From Camellia lanceoleosa (Eukaryota; Streptophyta; Magnoliopsida; Ericales; Theaceae), in the NCBI GenBank assembly GCA_025200525.1, contig CM045759.1, positions 6,448,001 through 6,512,000 of the forward strand: a stretch of 64,000 nt of DNA, written 5' to 3'. The position numbers were made by a program, and so were the translations under genes. Shown here one piece after another: positions 10,741 to 23,382 of this stretch. Every line of letters starts with the position of its first letter. The first letter of the stretch is position 1. The notes beneath the pieces are model-generated. The model was not told where the DNA came from. It ran no database searches and saw nothing but the letters and a program-made list of their open reading frames with translations.

Positions 10741-11200
10741 TCAAGTTTGTGAAATCTCATGATCAAATCGTTAACATATTCACAAAGCCTCTTAAGTACG
10801 AAGACTTTACATAGTTTTGGACTTTGCTTGGCATTACAAAAAATTAAGTTTAAAGAGGGGTGTTGAAATAATAAACATAATTTTAGTTAAGTTAATTTAC
10901 ACATTTCTAGAGGTATATATTTATGTTTTGTTCATTTATTTTTGGGGTTCATGTATGTCTAGAATGAATGTATTTAGGAAGGTTCATGTATGATTCATTG
11001 GATATAGAAATTGATTTATGTCTACGCTTGCCTATTAGAGCCTATAAATGCCTCATGTAATCAGATTTTCTAACTGGAATCAAACATTCAGTGCCTAGAA
11101 TTCCTCCTCTTTCAATCCTTGTAGCACTTGTAGAGTCCTTCATGGTGCTCCAGAGGAATAAATCCCTGTCAGGCATTAAATAAAACTGTGCGAGCATAGT
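10741..11200 (+). mobile_element. 3' remnant of another copia element (RNase H end plus LTR start)
   Basis: At 10749-10815 the frame reads VKSHDQIVNIFTKPLKYEDF, the hallmark end of copia RNase H. It is followed by the purine tract AAAGAGGGG (10852-10860) and an LTR-like start TGTTGAAATAATAAACA at 10861. The right end of that LTR is not clear; plausible LTR sequence with a CCTATAAATGCC TATA-like box (about 11040) continues to about 11200. Everything upstream is missing. Confidence 0.7.
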
Positions 11201-12119
11201 CCATTGTTGGGTCCAAGGAGCGAGCTAAGGTGATGAGTTTGGTGGATAATAGGAGGCTTTTGTGGGACTCATTTGTGAGGATCCGAACATGGATTCATTT
11301 GAGGTCTGAAAGAGAAGAACAAGAATTCAAAAGGTAGTTAAAAGGGAGGGAGTGGTAGTTAGTATGGAAGTGAGATGGGACATTCAATATGGGCTTAAGT
11401 TTTCTAAGGACTGTGAGGAAGGAAGTGGCTAACATCATCTTCACATCCCTTTCATAACAGATAGCAATTGGGTTCGGGATATCACTTTTTAGCGTGCCTA
11501 AATGTTTTTTTCCCTATTGGCAGTATGGTTTAAGGCATTAGCATTAGTTCAAAAAAGACGCACTCTAGCTGGGACTCCAACCAAAAAAACCATTAAAAAC
11601 AAATTTTAAAAATAAAAAAATAAATAAAAAATTTGCCAAGTTTCATAATCACCTCCCTCTCCTCTTCAATTAATTTTAGTGTAAATTATACTAATCTCTC
11701 ATTTGAAATTTAAAAAAAAAATATAATAAATCTCACAACTTTGACAAAATTATAAGTTTTCTTGAAATTTTAAATCATATGACACTTAACTTCATTTTCA
11801 ATAATAATTTGTCAGTTATATAAATAAAAAAATGATATTGTCATTTCTTAAAAAATATATATATACTTTACGTTGATTATTTTTATATTTTCATACCATC
11901 TACATTACTTTTAGTCCATTTAAAGAAAAGTCAATGTAATTATATCAAAATTATGGAGCTTACTGTATTATTATTTTTTTAATCCTTGCGGGAGATTAAT
12001 GTAATTCACCCTAAATTTTAATTTAGCCCTTTCTCAAATTCAAATTTAAATGAGAGAATTTGTAAGGTGTGTGAGGCACACGATAAATTCCATTTAAATG
12101 ATCCGTACCGTTTACGTTG
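11201..12119. other. Intergenic DNA, no gene seen
   Basis: AT-rich sequence with short A and T runs and no long open frame or recognisable repeat terminus. The last five bases (12115-12119, CGTTG) are the left target duplication of the solo LTR. Confidence 0.5.
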
Positions 12120-14806
12120 TGTCACACCCCAAACTCGGGTATGACCGGCCGTGGCCCACAGGGCCTTAGCCCAAGGCACACGTAAGCCTAAAACACGAAT
12201 CCATAATCACATTGAACAACTAAACAATAGTCCAATAGTAAAGAACCAAAATTCAATCCAGACATGCCACAATTGTAAACGGCAAAATCAACCGTAATCA
12301 AACCCATCCAAACTTATGGGATATAAACAACCCACATATCAAAAATAATCCTAAATGAATTTCAATAAAAAAAATAAATATAAATATGCACAAACTCGAC
12401 TAGCAACCTAAAACAAATTAAATAAATGCCCTAGAGGTCCATGAAATAGAGTCCCCGCTACGCCATGAGTCCACTCTAAGTTCTTCTAACACCTGGAAAT
12501 GGTAAACAACTAAGTCAGCTGATAGCTCGGAGTAGCAACATGGATAGTAAATACAGCTTTTGAAAACAGGATAAATTCCAAAATAAGATATATATCACGA
12601 AACTAGATTGGCATACACCGTAAATACAATCTGCTTTCTAAAGAAGGTTCCAGTTCAACACTTAAAATACTCATGTCTCAAGAAGAACATGATAAACAAC
12701 ATTTTCCACTTAAAACAGATTATAACATGAACACCAATAATTTTCTGGGTACCAAGAAAAACAAATAATATGCCACACAGTTCTCAAGGCTATAAGCCCC
12801 GTTGGATCCAATACCGAACTAAGAGTCATCCTCAGGGTGGCACCTGGGCCTTTTCTCAAAGACGATCCGATTGAAGGTCACCTAGTTGTTTTTAAAGGTC
12901 TTTTCCTTACGATCGTTGAGCACTAGAGTCATCACGGCCCAACCCGGATCTGTTCCCTAGTGGCCAGAGTCACCACACACAGTGGAATAATTTCCCTGGA
13001 CTAAATACACACATGGTCCCAATAATCAATACACATCAATTTCGCAAAACATGGCAGTTCATCATTATAAACATGAGACCATAACAAATAGTTTACAGTA
13101 TGCCAAGTTCATACATGTTTCAGAAATAATTTGATTCTATTGATAATATAAATAATTTATCAAAACAGTTTAGTCTTAAAACAATAATTTAATTTTCCAA
13201 CAGTTCAGGTAGGGGAACATTTATAAAAATACGTAGCATGAAACTACTCACCTGAAACAAAATGATATAATCCTTGAATCGAATAGAGTGTAAAAGTCCA
13301 ACTAGTATCCTGAACCAAGTATAAAAACTACACGTCACAACTAATTTAAAAATACTAAAAAAAATAGGAACTAAGTAACCTCAACTAAAGCGCACTAACA
13401 CGGCTCAACCCAACTCACCGTTACTCTTAAATATTACCTAAGTTCATGTTCTTCAAGGTTTAAAATCACCCAAGACATGGGTTCCGGTCAAAACTTAATT
13501 AATTGTGACTTTAAGATAAAACAGAATTTCAAACAAGTCTTCCCAACCTATTCGCTAACTTTGAAAATTACAAAACCCACTCCACGCCATTCGAAAAATT
13601 CCAATAACCTCCAGATATGATCTAATATATCCTAAGTTTCAATCCCAATTGGTTTCACTTGGTTTGCTTATCAAAATAATTATCTACAATTTATTATATC
13701 CAAACAGGTTGTTTTCTGCAGCACTTTAAAGAAATTGACGGTTCTCTTAATATACACGAGCAATCAATGCAAGGCCAAAAACGTATGAAACTAGACTCGT
13801 AACCGGTTCTAATGACACTAATTTGATAATTTTTGGATTTATACCCAAATAGAACAACATTCCCGAATTTACTGTTTCGGACTGGTTTCCTGGACAGATT
13901 TGAATACCTCAATTTATATGGATTTTGAATCCCAAAAATTATAAAAAAATTCAGATATGCAATCCAATATGTAATTGATCTACTGTAAAAATTTCAGATT
14001 AAAATTCATCTGTTTGATATAGTTTCTTGATTTTTAAAATCTATGATTCTGCACAGAATTTTTTTCCTTGAATACTATCCCTTCTTTAAACATGAATGTT
14101 TGAACCTTAAGCATTAAATCTAGACCTTAAGTAACAACACCAAACAGGAGCACCAGTGACCTGACAACACAACACACAAAAGATAAAGCCACATCTCTTC
14201 CACAATGAGATTCATGCAACCACACAACACCTGTTCTTCCATCATTAATTCCCAGAACCCAAGTTTGATACACTAAACTTCCCTTCACACCAGCCCATAA
14301 ATTAATATATACCTGAATGATTAAACCATGCGTTTCACAAACTCAACTATGGAAGATCAAAAATAATAATAGAAGTGAGAATAAACAATTTACTTACCCA
14401 CACAGTAGATTACGCAGGATTCCTCTCTCCTTGTTTGCCACAGACTTCTTCGTCCCTCTCTCTCAATGACCCACGGCTGCTAAGCCTAAAGTGGCTGCTG
14501 TGTGTTGTTTAAAAAAGAATTAATATCTCATCATTAGGGTTTTATCCACTTATAATAAATTTTCAAAATGACCCCTTACTAAATAGTTTATTGTTATTAT
14601 TATTGTTGTTGTTAATATCATTAAGATTATTATCAATAGTCTCAAAAATTGTGGACTTTCATAAAAATTTATTTATAGTTTAAAAATTAATTAAAGATCC
14701 CCCAAATATTTAATTTGCACTTTAGGATTTACCATCAAAATATTTAGAATTGTAATATTATTATTATTTAATTATTTATTTAATTTTTTATATTCGGGTT
14801 CTCACA
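12120..14806 (-). mobile_element. Solo LTR of a Ty3/gypsy-type element, antisense
   Basis: A 2687-bp unit with TG..CA ends: TGTCACACCCC at the left and GGGTTCTCACA at the right. Read on the minus strand it starts TGTGAGAACCC and ends GGGGTGTGACA, closely paralleling the ends of the complete chromovirus LTR at 23383 (TGTGAAAACCCC..GTCACA). Flanking 5-mers are CGTTG (12115-12119) and CATTG (14807-14811); the one difference is what loss of a methylated CpG would produce. No internal coding region, primer site or second LTR is seen, so recombination to a solo LTR is the simplest reading. Confidence 0.78.
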
Positions 14807-15129
14807 CATTGTAAGGTACTCAATGTTTTAACACTCATAGGGGAAAAAAAATAAAAAATTGAACCGATAATCGTAACTTTTTTATTTTATCCCCTTTACT
14901 TTTAAAAAAATAGGCAACAATATGTTTTTTAAAAATTAACCATTTATTTTTTTTGAGAGAAGCACGGTAAAATGAAAAAGATAAGATTATTAGATCAATT
15001 AAATTTTTTTCATGAATCATATACACGGAGGGATTTTACAAAATAAATAGTTTGGATAATCGAAATGAAACCCGTTATGGTGCTCCACGCCCATCTCAAG
15101 TTCTCCCAAATTCATATCATATCATATTA
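14807..15129. other. Intergenic DNA, no gene seen
   Basis: AT-rich; short open frames only. Nothing recognisable apart from a TA dinucleotide run starting at about 15129. Confidence 0.5.
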
Positions 15130-16443
15130 TATATATATATATATATATATATTATTAAAAGTTATATTTTTCATATACTTAGGTGGCACATTATAAGCGC
15201 TTACTCTTTTCTAAGAGAGTCACGACATTAAGTATTTTCTTAATTACATATAGAATTCTACACAAATTCAAGGATAATTTAAATTATACTAACTTTACCT
15301 GTTTTATATGGACTCTATTTGATAAATATTTTCTTTTTCATATATTTTCATGATAAATAGAGATAATCTACAAACTCAATACAAATTTTACATGAATTCA
15401 CGCATTTCTTCTTAATTCTTTCAAGGTATTATGATTTTTTTTTTAATGCTAAATTGCTTCTTTCTTTTTTTTTTTTCTTCTTATTTTCTCGTGCATTATT
15501 TTATACCCAATCCCAATTCTATATTATTCTATATTATAGATTTGTCGTTTAAATTTTATAGTGCTTGTATATATGAAATTATACTTTATTTCCTACATTA
15601 TTTTATATAATCACTACTCATAAGAGGAAAAACTTGCACATCAATGATACTCTCGAAGAACGTCTAAAGTTTGGATTTACTGTTTGAGTTACATTTTCAA
15701 TAGTTGAACGAAAAATTCTTTTATGTTTTGACATCATATTATAAATGATTAATCACTCCACACATTGAGATGTATCTATCATTTTGATGTTTTTATTGTT
15801 TTTTGTTTTTGGGTTTAGATATTGTTATGTGATTTTTTCTTGGTTAATCGTTGTTGAATTTTATTTACATAGTTGATATTTTAATTTAATTGAGAGTGTT
15901 TATTTTATTACCTTATAATTATATATATATATATATCATATAAAATCATTATATGATAATCTAACTACAACATATTTTTATTTTTATTTTTTTGATAAAT
16001 TTTATATAATTTTTATTTCTACATATTTTTATTTTTCAAATGAGTATAAAAGAAAATAAAATAGTTATAATTATTTTTAATTTTATGTTACTAATTCTTT
16101 TTCTAATTTAACTATTATTTTTAATATCAAAATGAGTATTTATTTTAGTATTTTATAATTTAATATATATCATACAAAATTCTTATATTATAATTATACT
16201 TTTATAATACGATAGAACTAAAATTATTAAAATACACAAATAATTTAACTAAAATTAATATATATATATATAAGTATTCAAGCAACAATTTTATAGAACA
16301 ATAGCGCTAATATTATCAAAATAAATAATTAAAATCACATTTTAATTTTAATTTTAATTTTAATTTTTTATAATACACTTTGTACCATCAAATATTTTTT
16401 GAAAACAAAAAATTGCACATGCATTGCACGAGTCAGCTGCTAG
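15130..16443 (+). mobile_element. Helitron-like AT-rich element 1 (tentative)
   Basis: The left part reads TATTATTAAAAGTTATATTT followed by a GGTGGCACAT motif, like 5' ends of many plant non-autonomous Helitrons. The right end has a short GC-containing inverted sequence (TGCACATGCATTGCACGAG) shortly before CTAG at 16440-16443 followed by T, the Helitron-type terminus. There are no terminal inverted repeats, no target duplication and no Rep/helicase coding. A second element with the same start follows immediately. Confidence 0.5.
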
Positions 16444-17141
16444 TATATATTATTAAAAGTAATATTTGTTCTCAATTTTTCTCCCTCCTATGTGGCACAT
16501 CTCTTATATATTTATTTTTTAAAATGCCACATCAATGTATTCTTTTACCAAATTCTTTTTAAAATTTATTATTTAAAAGATTTCTACTTAATCTAAATTA
16601 CCCATAAACAAAGCCTAATAGGATTATACATACTAAAAATACTTTACCTATTAATTTTATTATACTTTTTTTTTTACTTTTTTTATAAATAAAATATTAA
16701 AATTATTTCTTATTTTTATGTCTTTCTTATTTGTAATATTAATTATATTAAATTTCTTAAATAATTAGAATCACTTTTATTTTTATAATAATTATTTCTA
16801 ATATCAAGTTATAATTTAATATCATATAAATTTATTATATATATTTATTTAAGTTACATTTTTGTAGCATGAAAGGTTAAAATTATTAAATGAATTTTTC
16901 TTTTATTGTGTTATAATTTAATATAATTTAAAATTATTAAATATATTTATTTAATTTAAATTTTTATACCACGATAGAGCTAAAATTATTAAAATATACA
17001 CAAATAATTTATTTAAAATTATTATGTGTTGATTCAAATACCACTTTTATAAAAGGGTAAATTACAAATACATATCTTAAGGTTTGATTAAAATATGAAT
17101 TGCACCCTATAGTTTTGAAAATTACTTTTCACCTCCTAAGG

Positions 17142-19268
17142 TGTAACGCCCCCGAATTATGATATAATCAACCATTCATAAGATCCATAAACATAATAGA
17201 AAGTTATATATTTCATTCATCAGAGTCTTCTTTACAAAAGATATCAACAAAATAAATGCCCTAAAGGCTTGCAGCTTTCTAGGAGATAACTTGGTTACAA
17301 CAAAAGAAGAGTTCTAAATCTTTTACATATAAAGCCCTCGACTTGAATTTACATTAAACACAAAGCAAAACATGCGAAATGAAGCCTTCAGCTCCTAAAC
17401 CTCCCAAGCTATGTCCTTGGAGGCGGTATGTCACATGTACCTGAAAATGATGTCCCAAGTAAGGTGAGCCAAAAGCCAGAAGAGATATGCTAAACCATAT
17501 ATGAGAATTAACTAAAATATGAGCATCAGATAAAGGTGCAACATTCTTAACCAATACGTATTCTTTTCAAGATCAGTTAATATAGATAGCCAATATCTCA
17601 TTTCATTTCCATTTCTCCCATGTCGGGTAAATCAATTAATCAAGTTCATTATTATCAAAACAACCAATATGAGACTACAATTCAATGGTTCACAATTCAA
17701 CACATTCATCAATTCAACACTTCTATTTCTTGCTATTTTATGGAATCACGTCCGAGGGAATCGATATCCATAAATATAAGATTTTGAGACTTTTACCCTG
17801 GACACTCTGGCCAACTTAATTATCAATGGAGTTCATCCCCTATCTCCTCCCAAATAATGGAGTACATCCCCTATCTCCTCACATACAATAATACATATAT
17901 AATGTATTTAAACACATGTCATATATAATGACTCATCCATTCACGTATTCAATGGTTTAAATCAAACCGTCATATTCAATGACATAATTCAATTAATTAG
18001 TTTCAATTTTCCTAATCCTCATTCATTTTCTATAATAATCATGACTATTCTCCACAGATAGCCCAAGACAGATATTTCTAAACAGATAAATAAATCTATC
18101 AACAGATAATTTATCAAATTTTTCATAGGTGAGTGATCTATCAATCCAACTACACCATTTAATCACATTTTCCTCCCAATTTCACAATTCCCAAACCAAT
18201 TCCACATTTCCATATTGATCTCATTATTTATAAAAAATAGTTCGCTTAATTTAAACTAGGGCATTTTTCCTTCTTTCCCAAATATTGCACCCAAGGCTAG
18301 ATTTCACCCATTAAACACTAATAACCCCATTTTCAAGACCTCACATACACATATGGAGTCCAAAATAGAAAACCCCTCTTTCACAAATTCAATCCCAAGC
18401 CCTAACTCCACCCAAACTTCCCAACTCCACCATTAATGCAAAAATGACACACATCTAGGTTAAAACTCATAATAAAGAGTAGAACATCCCTACCTCAAAT
18501 GGAGATGCTCAAGGAGGAAGAAGGAGAAACTTGAAGATGCTCCAAAGTTGAACTTTTTTGGATTAAAAGGAAGCCCAAGCCAAACTCTTGCCTTTTTACA
18601 GAGGGAGTAGAGTAGAGAGACTCTAGATCAAGGAGTATTTGTAGAGAAATAGGGTATTCTAGAGAGAGGGGCAACCAATCTAGGGTTTTAAGTGAAGAAG
18701 GGACCAAAAAGTGATATAAAATCATGCTGCTGCAAACTGATATATGCGAGGCTCGCTCAAGCGAAGGAGTTGTTGCTCGAGCGACCAGATATGACAAGTG
18801 TCCTCGCTCGAGCGCAAGAAGCGTCGCTCGAGCGTACAATGCAAAGTTTCAGGTCTGCCACCAACGCAAACGCACGCTCGAGCGCAAGAGTTCTCGCTCG
18901 AGCGAAGGAACAAACAACACGCTTCTCGCTCGAGTGCAAAAGTTCTCGCTCAAGCGAAAGCTGCGTCTAAGAAAGAAACTTGAGGACTCTCAATTCTCGT
19001 TTGAATGCAGGAACCCTCACTCGAGTGAAGAAGCAATTACCCAAGGCTCGCTCGAGCGCAAAAAGCCTCGCTCGAGCGAAGAAGCCAAAACCTAGGTAGC
19101 AACCATTTGCACCAATAGACAACTAATCTGTTCCAAACTCGCCCAACAAGTCTCAAAACTCAAATTCAAAGAATTAAAGGGAGGAAACAAGACATAAACA
19201 ACAACATACAACCACGGAACCCGAGTTCGAAGCACAAGAAAGGTCGGGGTAAAACCTGGATCGCTATA
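17142..19268. mobile_element. Dispersed ~2.1-kb element, copy 2
   Basis: Starts TGTAACGCCCC and ends GGATCGCTATA, flanked by an exact 5-base duplication TAAGG (17137-17141 and 19269-19273). It is collinear with 311-2609, including CTTTCTAGGAG-like left sequence, the phrase CTATGTCCTTGGAGG near 17410 (590 in copy 1), the CTCGAGCG cluster and the final GGATCGCTATA. No coding gene. Confidence 0.75.
18745..19090. repeat. Cluster of near-palindromic CTCGAGCG motifs, copy 2
   Basis: About 12 units such as CTCGCTCGAGCGCAAG, TCTCGCTCGAGCGAAGG and decayed forms (TCTCGTTTGAATGCAG, CTCACTCGAGTGAAG). Spacing alternates roughly 20-24 and about 40 bases, as in copy 1. Long open frames on both strands here encode LERA/SSE-type low-complexity text and are not genes. 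Confidence 0.85.
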
Positions 19269-19924
19269 TAAGGTTTCTAATTTCATAACAAATTGCCCTT
19301 CTATTAATAAATCATCAAGTCAACTAACAATTTTCAGTGATGTTAAAAATATGTTTCAATCAATAATTTAGGTAATTTTATTATTTTATATGAGAGCAAT
19401 TATGAATTTCATTTTTTTAGCTAATTTTGTTAAATAAAAAATTATAACAAGGGGGTATTTGTAATTTTTCAAACCACATGGGGCAATCTGTATTTTAAGC
19501 AAACCTCAGGGGGTGTATTTGTAATTTACCTTTTATATAACGATAGGATTAAGATTATCAAAATAAATAAATAAATAAGTATTGTTTTACCTTTAACTTT
19601 TTTCTATTATGTAGCACATCTCCCTTTTTTTTCTTTTTCTTTTTTATTATTAAAATTCTAGATCAATATACCCTTACCAAAATTCTTTCTCAAATTTAAT
19701 ACTTAAAAGACTTCTACTTCATCTAAATTACCCATAAATAAAAATTAATAGAATTATACATACTACAAATATTTTACCAATTAATTTTATTCTACTTTTT
19801 TCACTTTTTAAAAAAATTAAATATTAAAAATATTCATTTTTATGAAATTTATTATATATATATATATATTTATGTAAGTTACATTTTTATAACACGAGAC
19901 ATACAATTATTAAAATACATATTA

Positions 19925-20461
19925 TGTGTGTCAATTTCCAACCACACTGCCAAACAGGTACTCAGCTGGAGAACACTGTCAGAATAGATTAAGCCCGAAC
20001 AACCTGTCACAGAAAGATTAGATTCCGGCGGTGGTTTGTCCATCCGAGGGCACTCCGACGATCAAATCAGTTATCTCTCAAAGATAGCAAAAGTGCTTAA
20101 CTCATTATTCAAAATATAAAAAGCGTACCTTAGACCCACGATGGTGCCTCTCTTTTATAGCTAACACTGACCTAATCCCAATAGAAGCCTAGCTTCAATG
20201 GACTCTGGCTCAATGCTAATCCTGGACTCCCAGATAGATTGGGATAAACTCTCTAAGAGTCTTATCTTTATCCAAACTAAAGTCCTCTCTCATTCTAGAA
20301 CTCTCGTCCTTTATCCTCTTATCTCGAATTCTGATATCTTCGCAGATAACCTCGGCCTAACTGAGATTTTCTCGGGGTCATGACTAGGACACGTGGCACA
20401 TCGGCTAACACTTCGGTGCCACCTCGGCCTCGTATTGTCATTCAAAAATTATGTCCCCACA
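19925..20461 (+). repeat. 5' LTR of the deleted LTR retroelement
   Basis: About 537 bp starting TGTGTGTCAATTTCC and ending TATGTCCCCACA. It matches 22957-23382 and 34965-35038 with scattered substitutions. A TCTTTTATAGC TATA-like box lies near 20152. Confidence 0.75.
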
Positions 20462-21639
20462 ACTGTTCCCTAGGTTCTATTACCATGGCATCCTGAGGTG
20501 ATGGAACCTATATTGTTTCTTCCATTTAGCACGTCGGCTAAGCTCGCTTTGTCCTTTATTACCGAGGTCATCATTCGTCGGCTCAATACGACCAAGACTT
20601 AGTTTGTTTTCATCAATGCTTCAGAACCAATAGCCAAGTTTGTTCAAGTTTCTCAGCCGAGATCGTCCCCCTAGCCGAGGTCCTACTCCATTAAATCAAG
20701 AACTCCAAGAGTTTCAACATGCGTATGAGCTGTCACGCACAATATTTCAACCGTTTTTGCCACGCGTCTTTCTCCTACTGAGCCGTACCTGACACACGCC
20801 ATTAAGTCACATCGCACTTGTGTGCACCGTCTGACAAGCACATCGTCTTAGGCACATTAATTGCAATTCTACCGCCACTTCGTGTGTTTGATCAAAAATT
20901 ATCCCTCTCTCCGTCTTTTCACTTTTTCACCATCATTTTCGTTCAAACTCTCTCTCTCTAACTTTCTTAAATTCGCCATTGTTTCAAGCTCTCAAGCTCT
21001 GCAACTACTCCGTTTACCTCCTTCGGCAAAGTTTTTGCTGTTCTTCCCTACTTACAGCCACCGTCTGACCTCGGCGTACTTTACACCGACTTCATTTTTC
21101 TTCGGTGAGTCACTATTTCCCCCTTTATTAGTCTGTGTTTTTCTATTAAAAAACCTCACTACATTGCTTGTTGCCATTGCCATACTGTTCACGTTCTTGA
21201 TTATAAATCTGTGAGTATGAATTCAATCATGTATTTGAGCATGTTTATCTTATGACTTTGCTTTTGCCCAATTCATTCTTGAGTATACACACACTGCTCA
21301 CACACTTGTTCATTTTGCCACTGTTTTTGGCCTCACACCCTTATACACACTCTGTCACAGTGTTCTTGATAGTTCATTACTTTTCTTGATTCTAAATCAC
21401 ATTCTTGTTTCTATTTTCCATGTGTTTTACAGAATCTTGCTTTCAATTTTTGTTTCCATAGACTTAGGTTTTGGGATTTGTTGTGGAACTCTGATCCTTT
21501 AGGAAAACCTAACCTAAAACCCTTTAGATGCTCAGAAAAATTTGCCTCAACACACGTTTTAGTTTTTAGCCAAGGTCCCTCAAACCTTGAGAAAACACTT
21601 CCTTCTGAAATCCAACACCTCGTCCCTATAGTCGACGTC
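20462..21639 (+). other. Leader of the deleted LTR retroelement
   Basis: No clear gene. The sequence is rich in CCTCGGC and CGGCTAAG motifs, then a CT-rich tract (about 20945-20960). A donor-like GGTGAGTCAC at about 21103 and an acceptor-like TGTTTTACAG at about 21423-21432 suggest a leader intron. Confidence 0.4.
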
Positions 21640-22510
21640 ATGGGTATGTGAAGGTGGAGGGTAGACACCCCAATTAAGCTAGAATACTTCAGGCAGGAGT
21701 TTGCCATCCCTGCCGATGTTCATCTTAGGTTGGCTGGGGAGGAAGACTCTATCATGCCCAAGGATGACTCTATGCCCTTCCTAGTAGTAGCCTTCGCTGA
21801 GTGTGGGCTTAGGTTCCCTCTTGACATCCTTTTCTGAGAAGTCCTACACTACTGCAAACTGAACCCAATGTAGCTTGCCATTAACTCCTACCGAGTTATC
21901 AATGGTATAATTGCCTTAGCCAAAAAGGAGAATGCTAGGGTTACCCTTACCGATATCCAATACTGTTATACCATGTGCAACCTGAAGTCAGAAAAGGGCT
22001 ATATCTACTACCTTAAGTCGAGATTTATGGAATACAAACTTGTTGCCGATCTCCCGGACTCCAACAAGGGTGGTGGAGATGATTACTTCATCGTCTTGGG
22101 CAACTGGGAGTTCCAACCATATGATAACCTTTACCTCTATCCCCTAAGCCGAACAGTTTTCAGAGAGGGAGATGGTAAGAGCCTAGCATCACCTTTACTT
22201 GCTTTCAAGTCTTTCTTACTTTGATTTTCTTTTATATGTTCTAACCTCTGTTTGTTTTGTCTTTGTAGCTCTTCCTCAGCCCCCGAAGGACTTCCGCAAA
22301 AACTTCTATCCTAGTAAAGATTTCAAGAAGCTGCTGGACTTGCCTGTTAATCAGCGTAAGGCTCCTTTGCTTCTGAATTTCATCCCAACCTATAAATCAA
22401 CGTTGCCCGACATCCCGAAGAAGAGCAAGTCTCCTCCTTCTGCCACAACTCCCCCTACAACTTCATCACCTCGGCCAGATCAGGGATCAACCTCTAATCT
22501 CGCAAAATAG
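21640..22510 (+). pseudogene. Gag-like protein gene of the deleted LTR element (Transposase_28-like)
   Basis: The frame reads IKLEYFRQEFAIPADVHLRL, then PFLVVAFAECGLRFPLDILF, then SYRVINGIIALAKKEN and MCNLKSEKGYIYYLKSR with LVADLPDSNKGGGDDYF and NWEF. This matches the plant putative gypsy-type transposon family (Pfam Transposase_28) in my memory. In-frame stops occur near 21835 and 21871. A good intron, GTAAGA at 22175 to TTTGTAG ending 22268, keeps the frame (phase 1) into ALPQPPKDFRKNF; the stop is at 22508-22510. A further Lys/Ser-rich piece in another frame, 22564-22910 (PNPKRLKKAQPKATVT), ends where the deletion joins the second LTR. Confidence 0.65.
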
Positions 22511-22956
22511 CCGTCAACCTCGGCACCATAACTAATCTCGCCTTCTCAACACAAACGCCGACGTTGATCTGTAGCCGCCGTCGAGATGGGGCTGTAGCAG
22601 ACGACCTTCTAGTCGACATCCCTAACTCTATCACCGCACAACTTTCACCATCCCAGTCTCAGCTAAAGCCAAATCCGAAAAGACTGAAAAAAGCCCAACC
22701 TAAGGCAACGGTAACTCAGATCGACTCTGAGGACACCTTGCCGATCTCCAAAATTGCTGAGGCGAAAAAAAGTGTCTCAGCCGGCGAAAAGTGGCTCGCT
22801 GAGGCTGCTCCCTCTGAATCAACTCGGTCAAAGAAGCCGAGGTTAGAGTGTGCGATAGCCTCGGGATCTATGAAATCAGATGCCCCCTGGGCTCTCCCAA
22901 TTACAATTGAGGACAAGATTAGATTCCAGCGGAATAGATTAAGCCCGAATAGGTAC

Positions 22957-23382
22957 TCAGCTGGAGAACACCGACAGAATATATTAAGCCAGAACAACCT
23001 GTCACAGAAAGATTAGATTCCGGCGGTGGTTCGTCCACCCAGGGGCACTCTGACGATCAAGTCAGTTATCTCTCAAAGATAGTAAAAGTGCTTAACTCAC
23101 TATTCAGAATACAAAAAGCGTACCTTAGACCCACGATGATGCCTCTTTTTTATAACTAGCATTGACCTAATCCCAATAGAAGTCTAGCTTCAATGGACTC
23201 TGACTCAATGCTAATCCTAGACTGCCAGTTAGATTGGGATAAGCTCTCTAAGAGTCTTATCTTTATTCAAACTGAAGTCATCTCTCATTCTAGGACTCTC
23301 GTCCCTTATCCGCTTATCTCGGATTTCGGTATCTTCGCAGATAACCTCGGCCTAGCCGAGATTATCTCGGCGTCATGACCAG
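22957..23382 (+). repeat. 3' LTR of the deleted LTR element, left piece
   Basis: Aligns with 19963-20388. The first ~38 bases of the LTR are missing at the deletion junction. It is cut at 23382 by the chromovirus and continues at 34965-35038 (GACACGTGGCACCTCAGCTG..CCCCACA). Confidence 0.8.

Noticed and set aside
13694..13912. Short minus-strand frame in the solo LTR
   Set aside because: LTR sequence, 72 codons, no family features.
18495..19095. Several overlapping open frames on both strands
   Set aside because: Same repeat array in copy 2; the frames mirror each other and encode low-complexity text.
20198..20383. Frame MDSGSMLILDSQ repeated at 23193-23378
   Set aside because: Present in both LTRs of the same element; it is LTR noncoding sequence.
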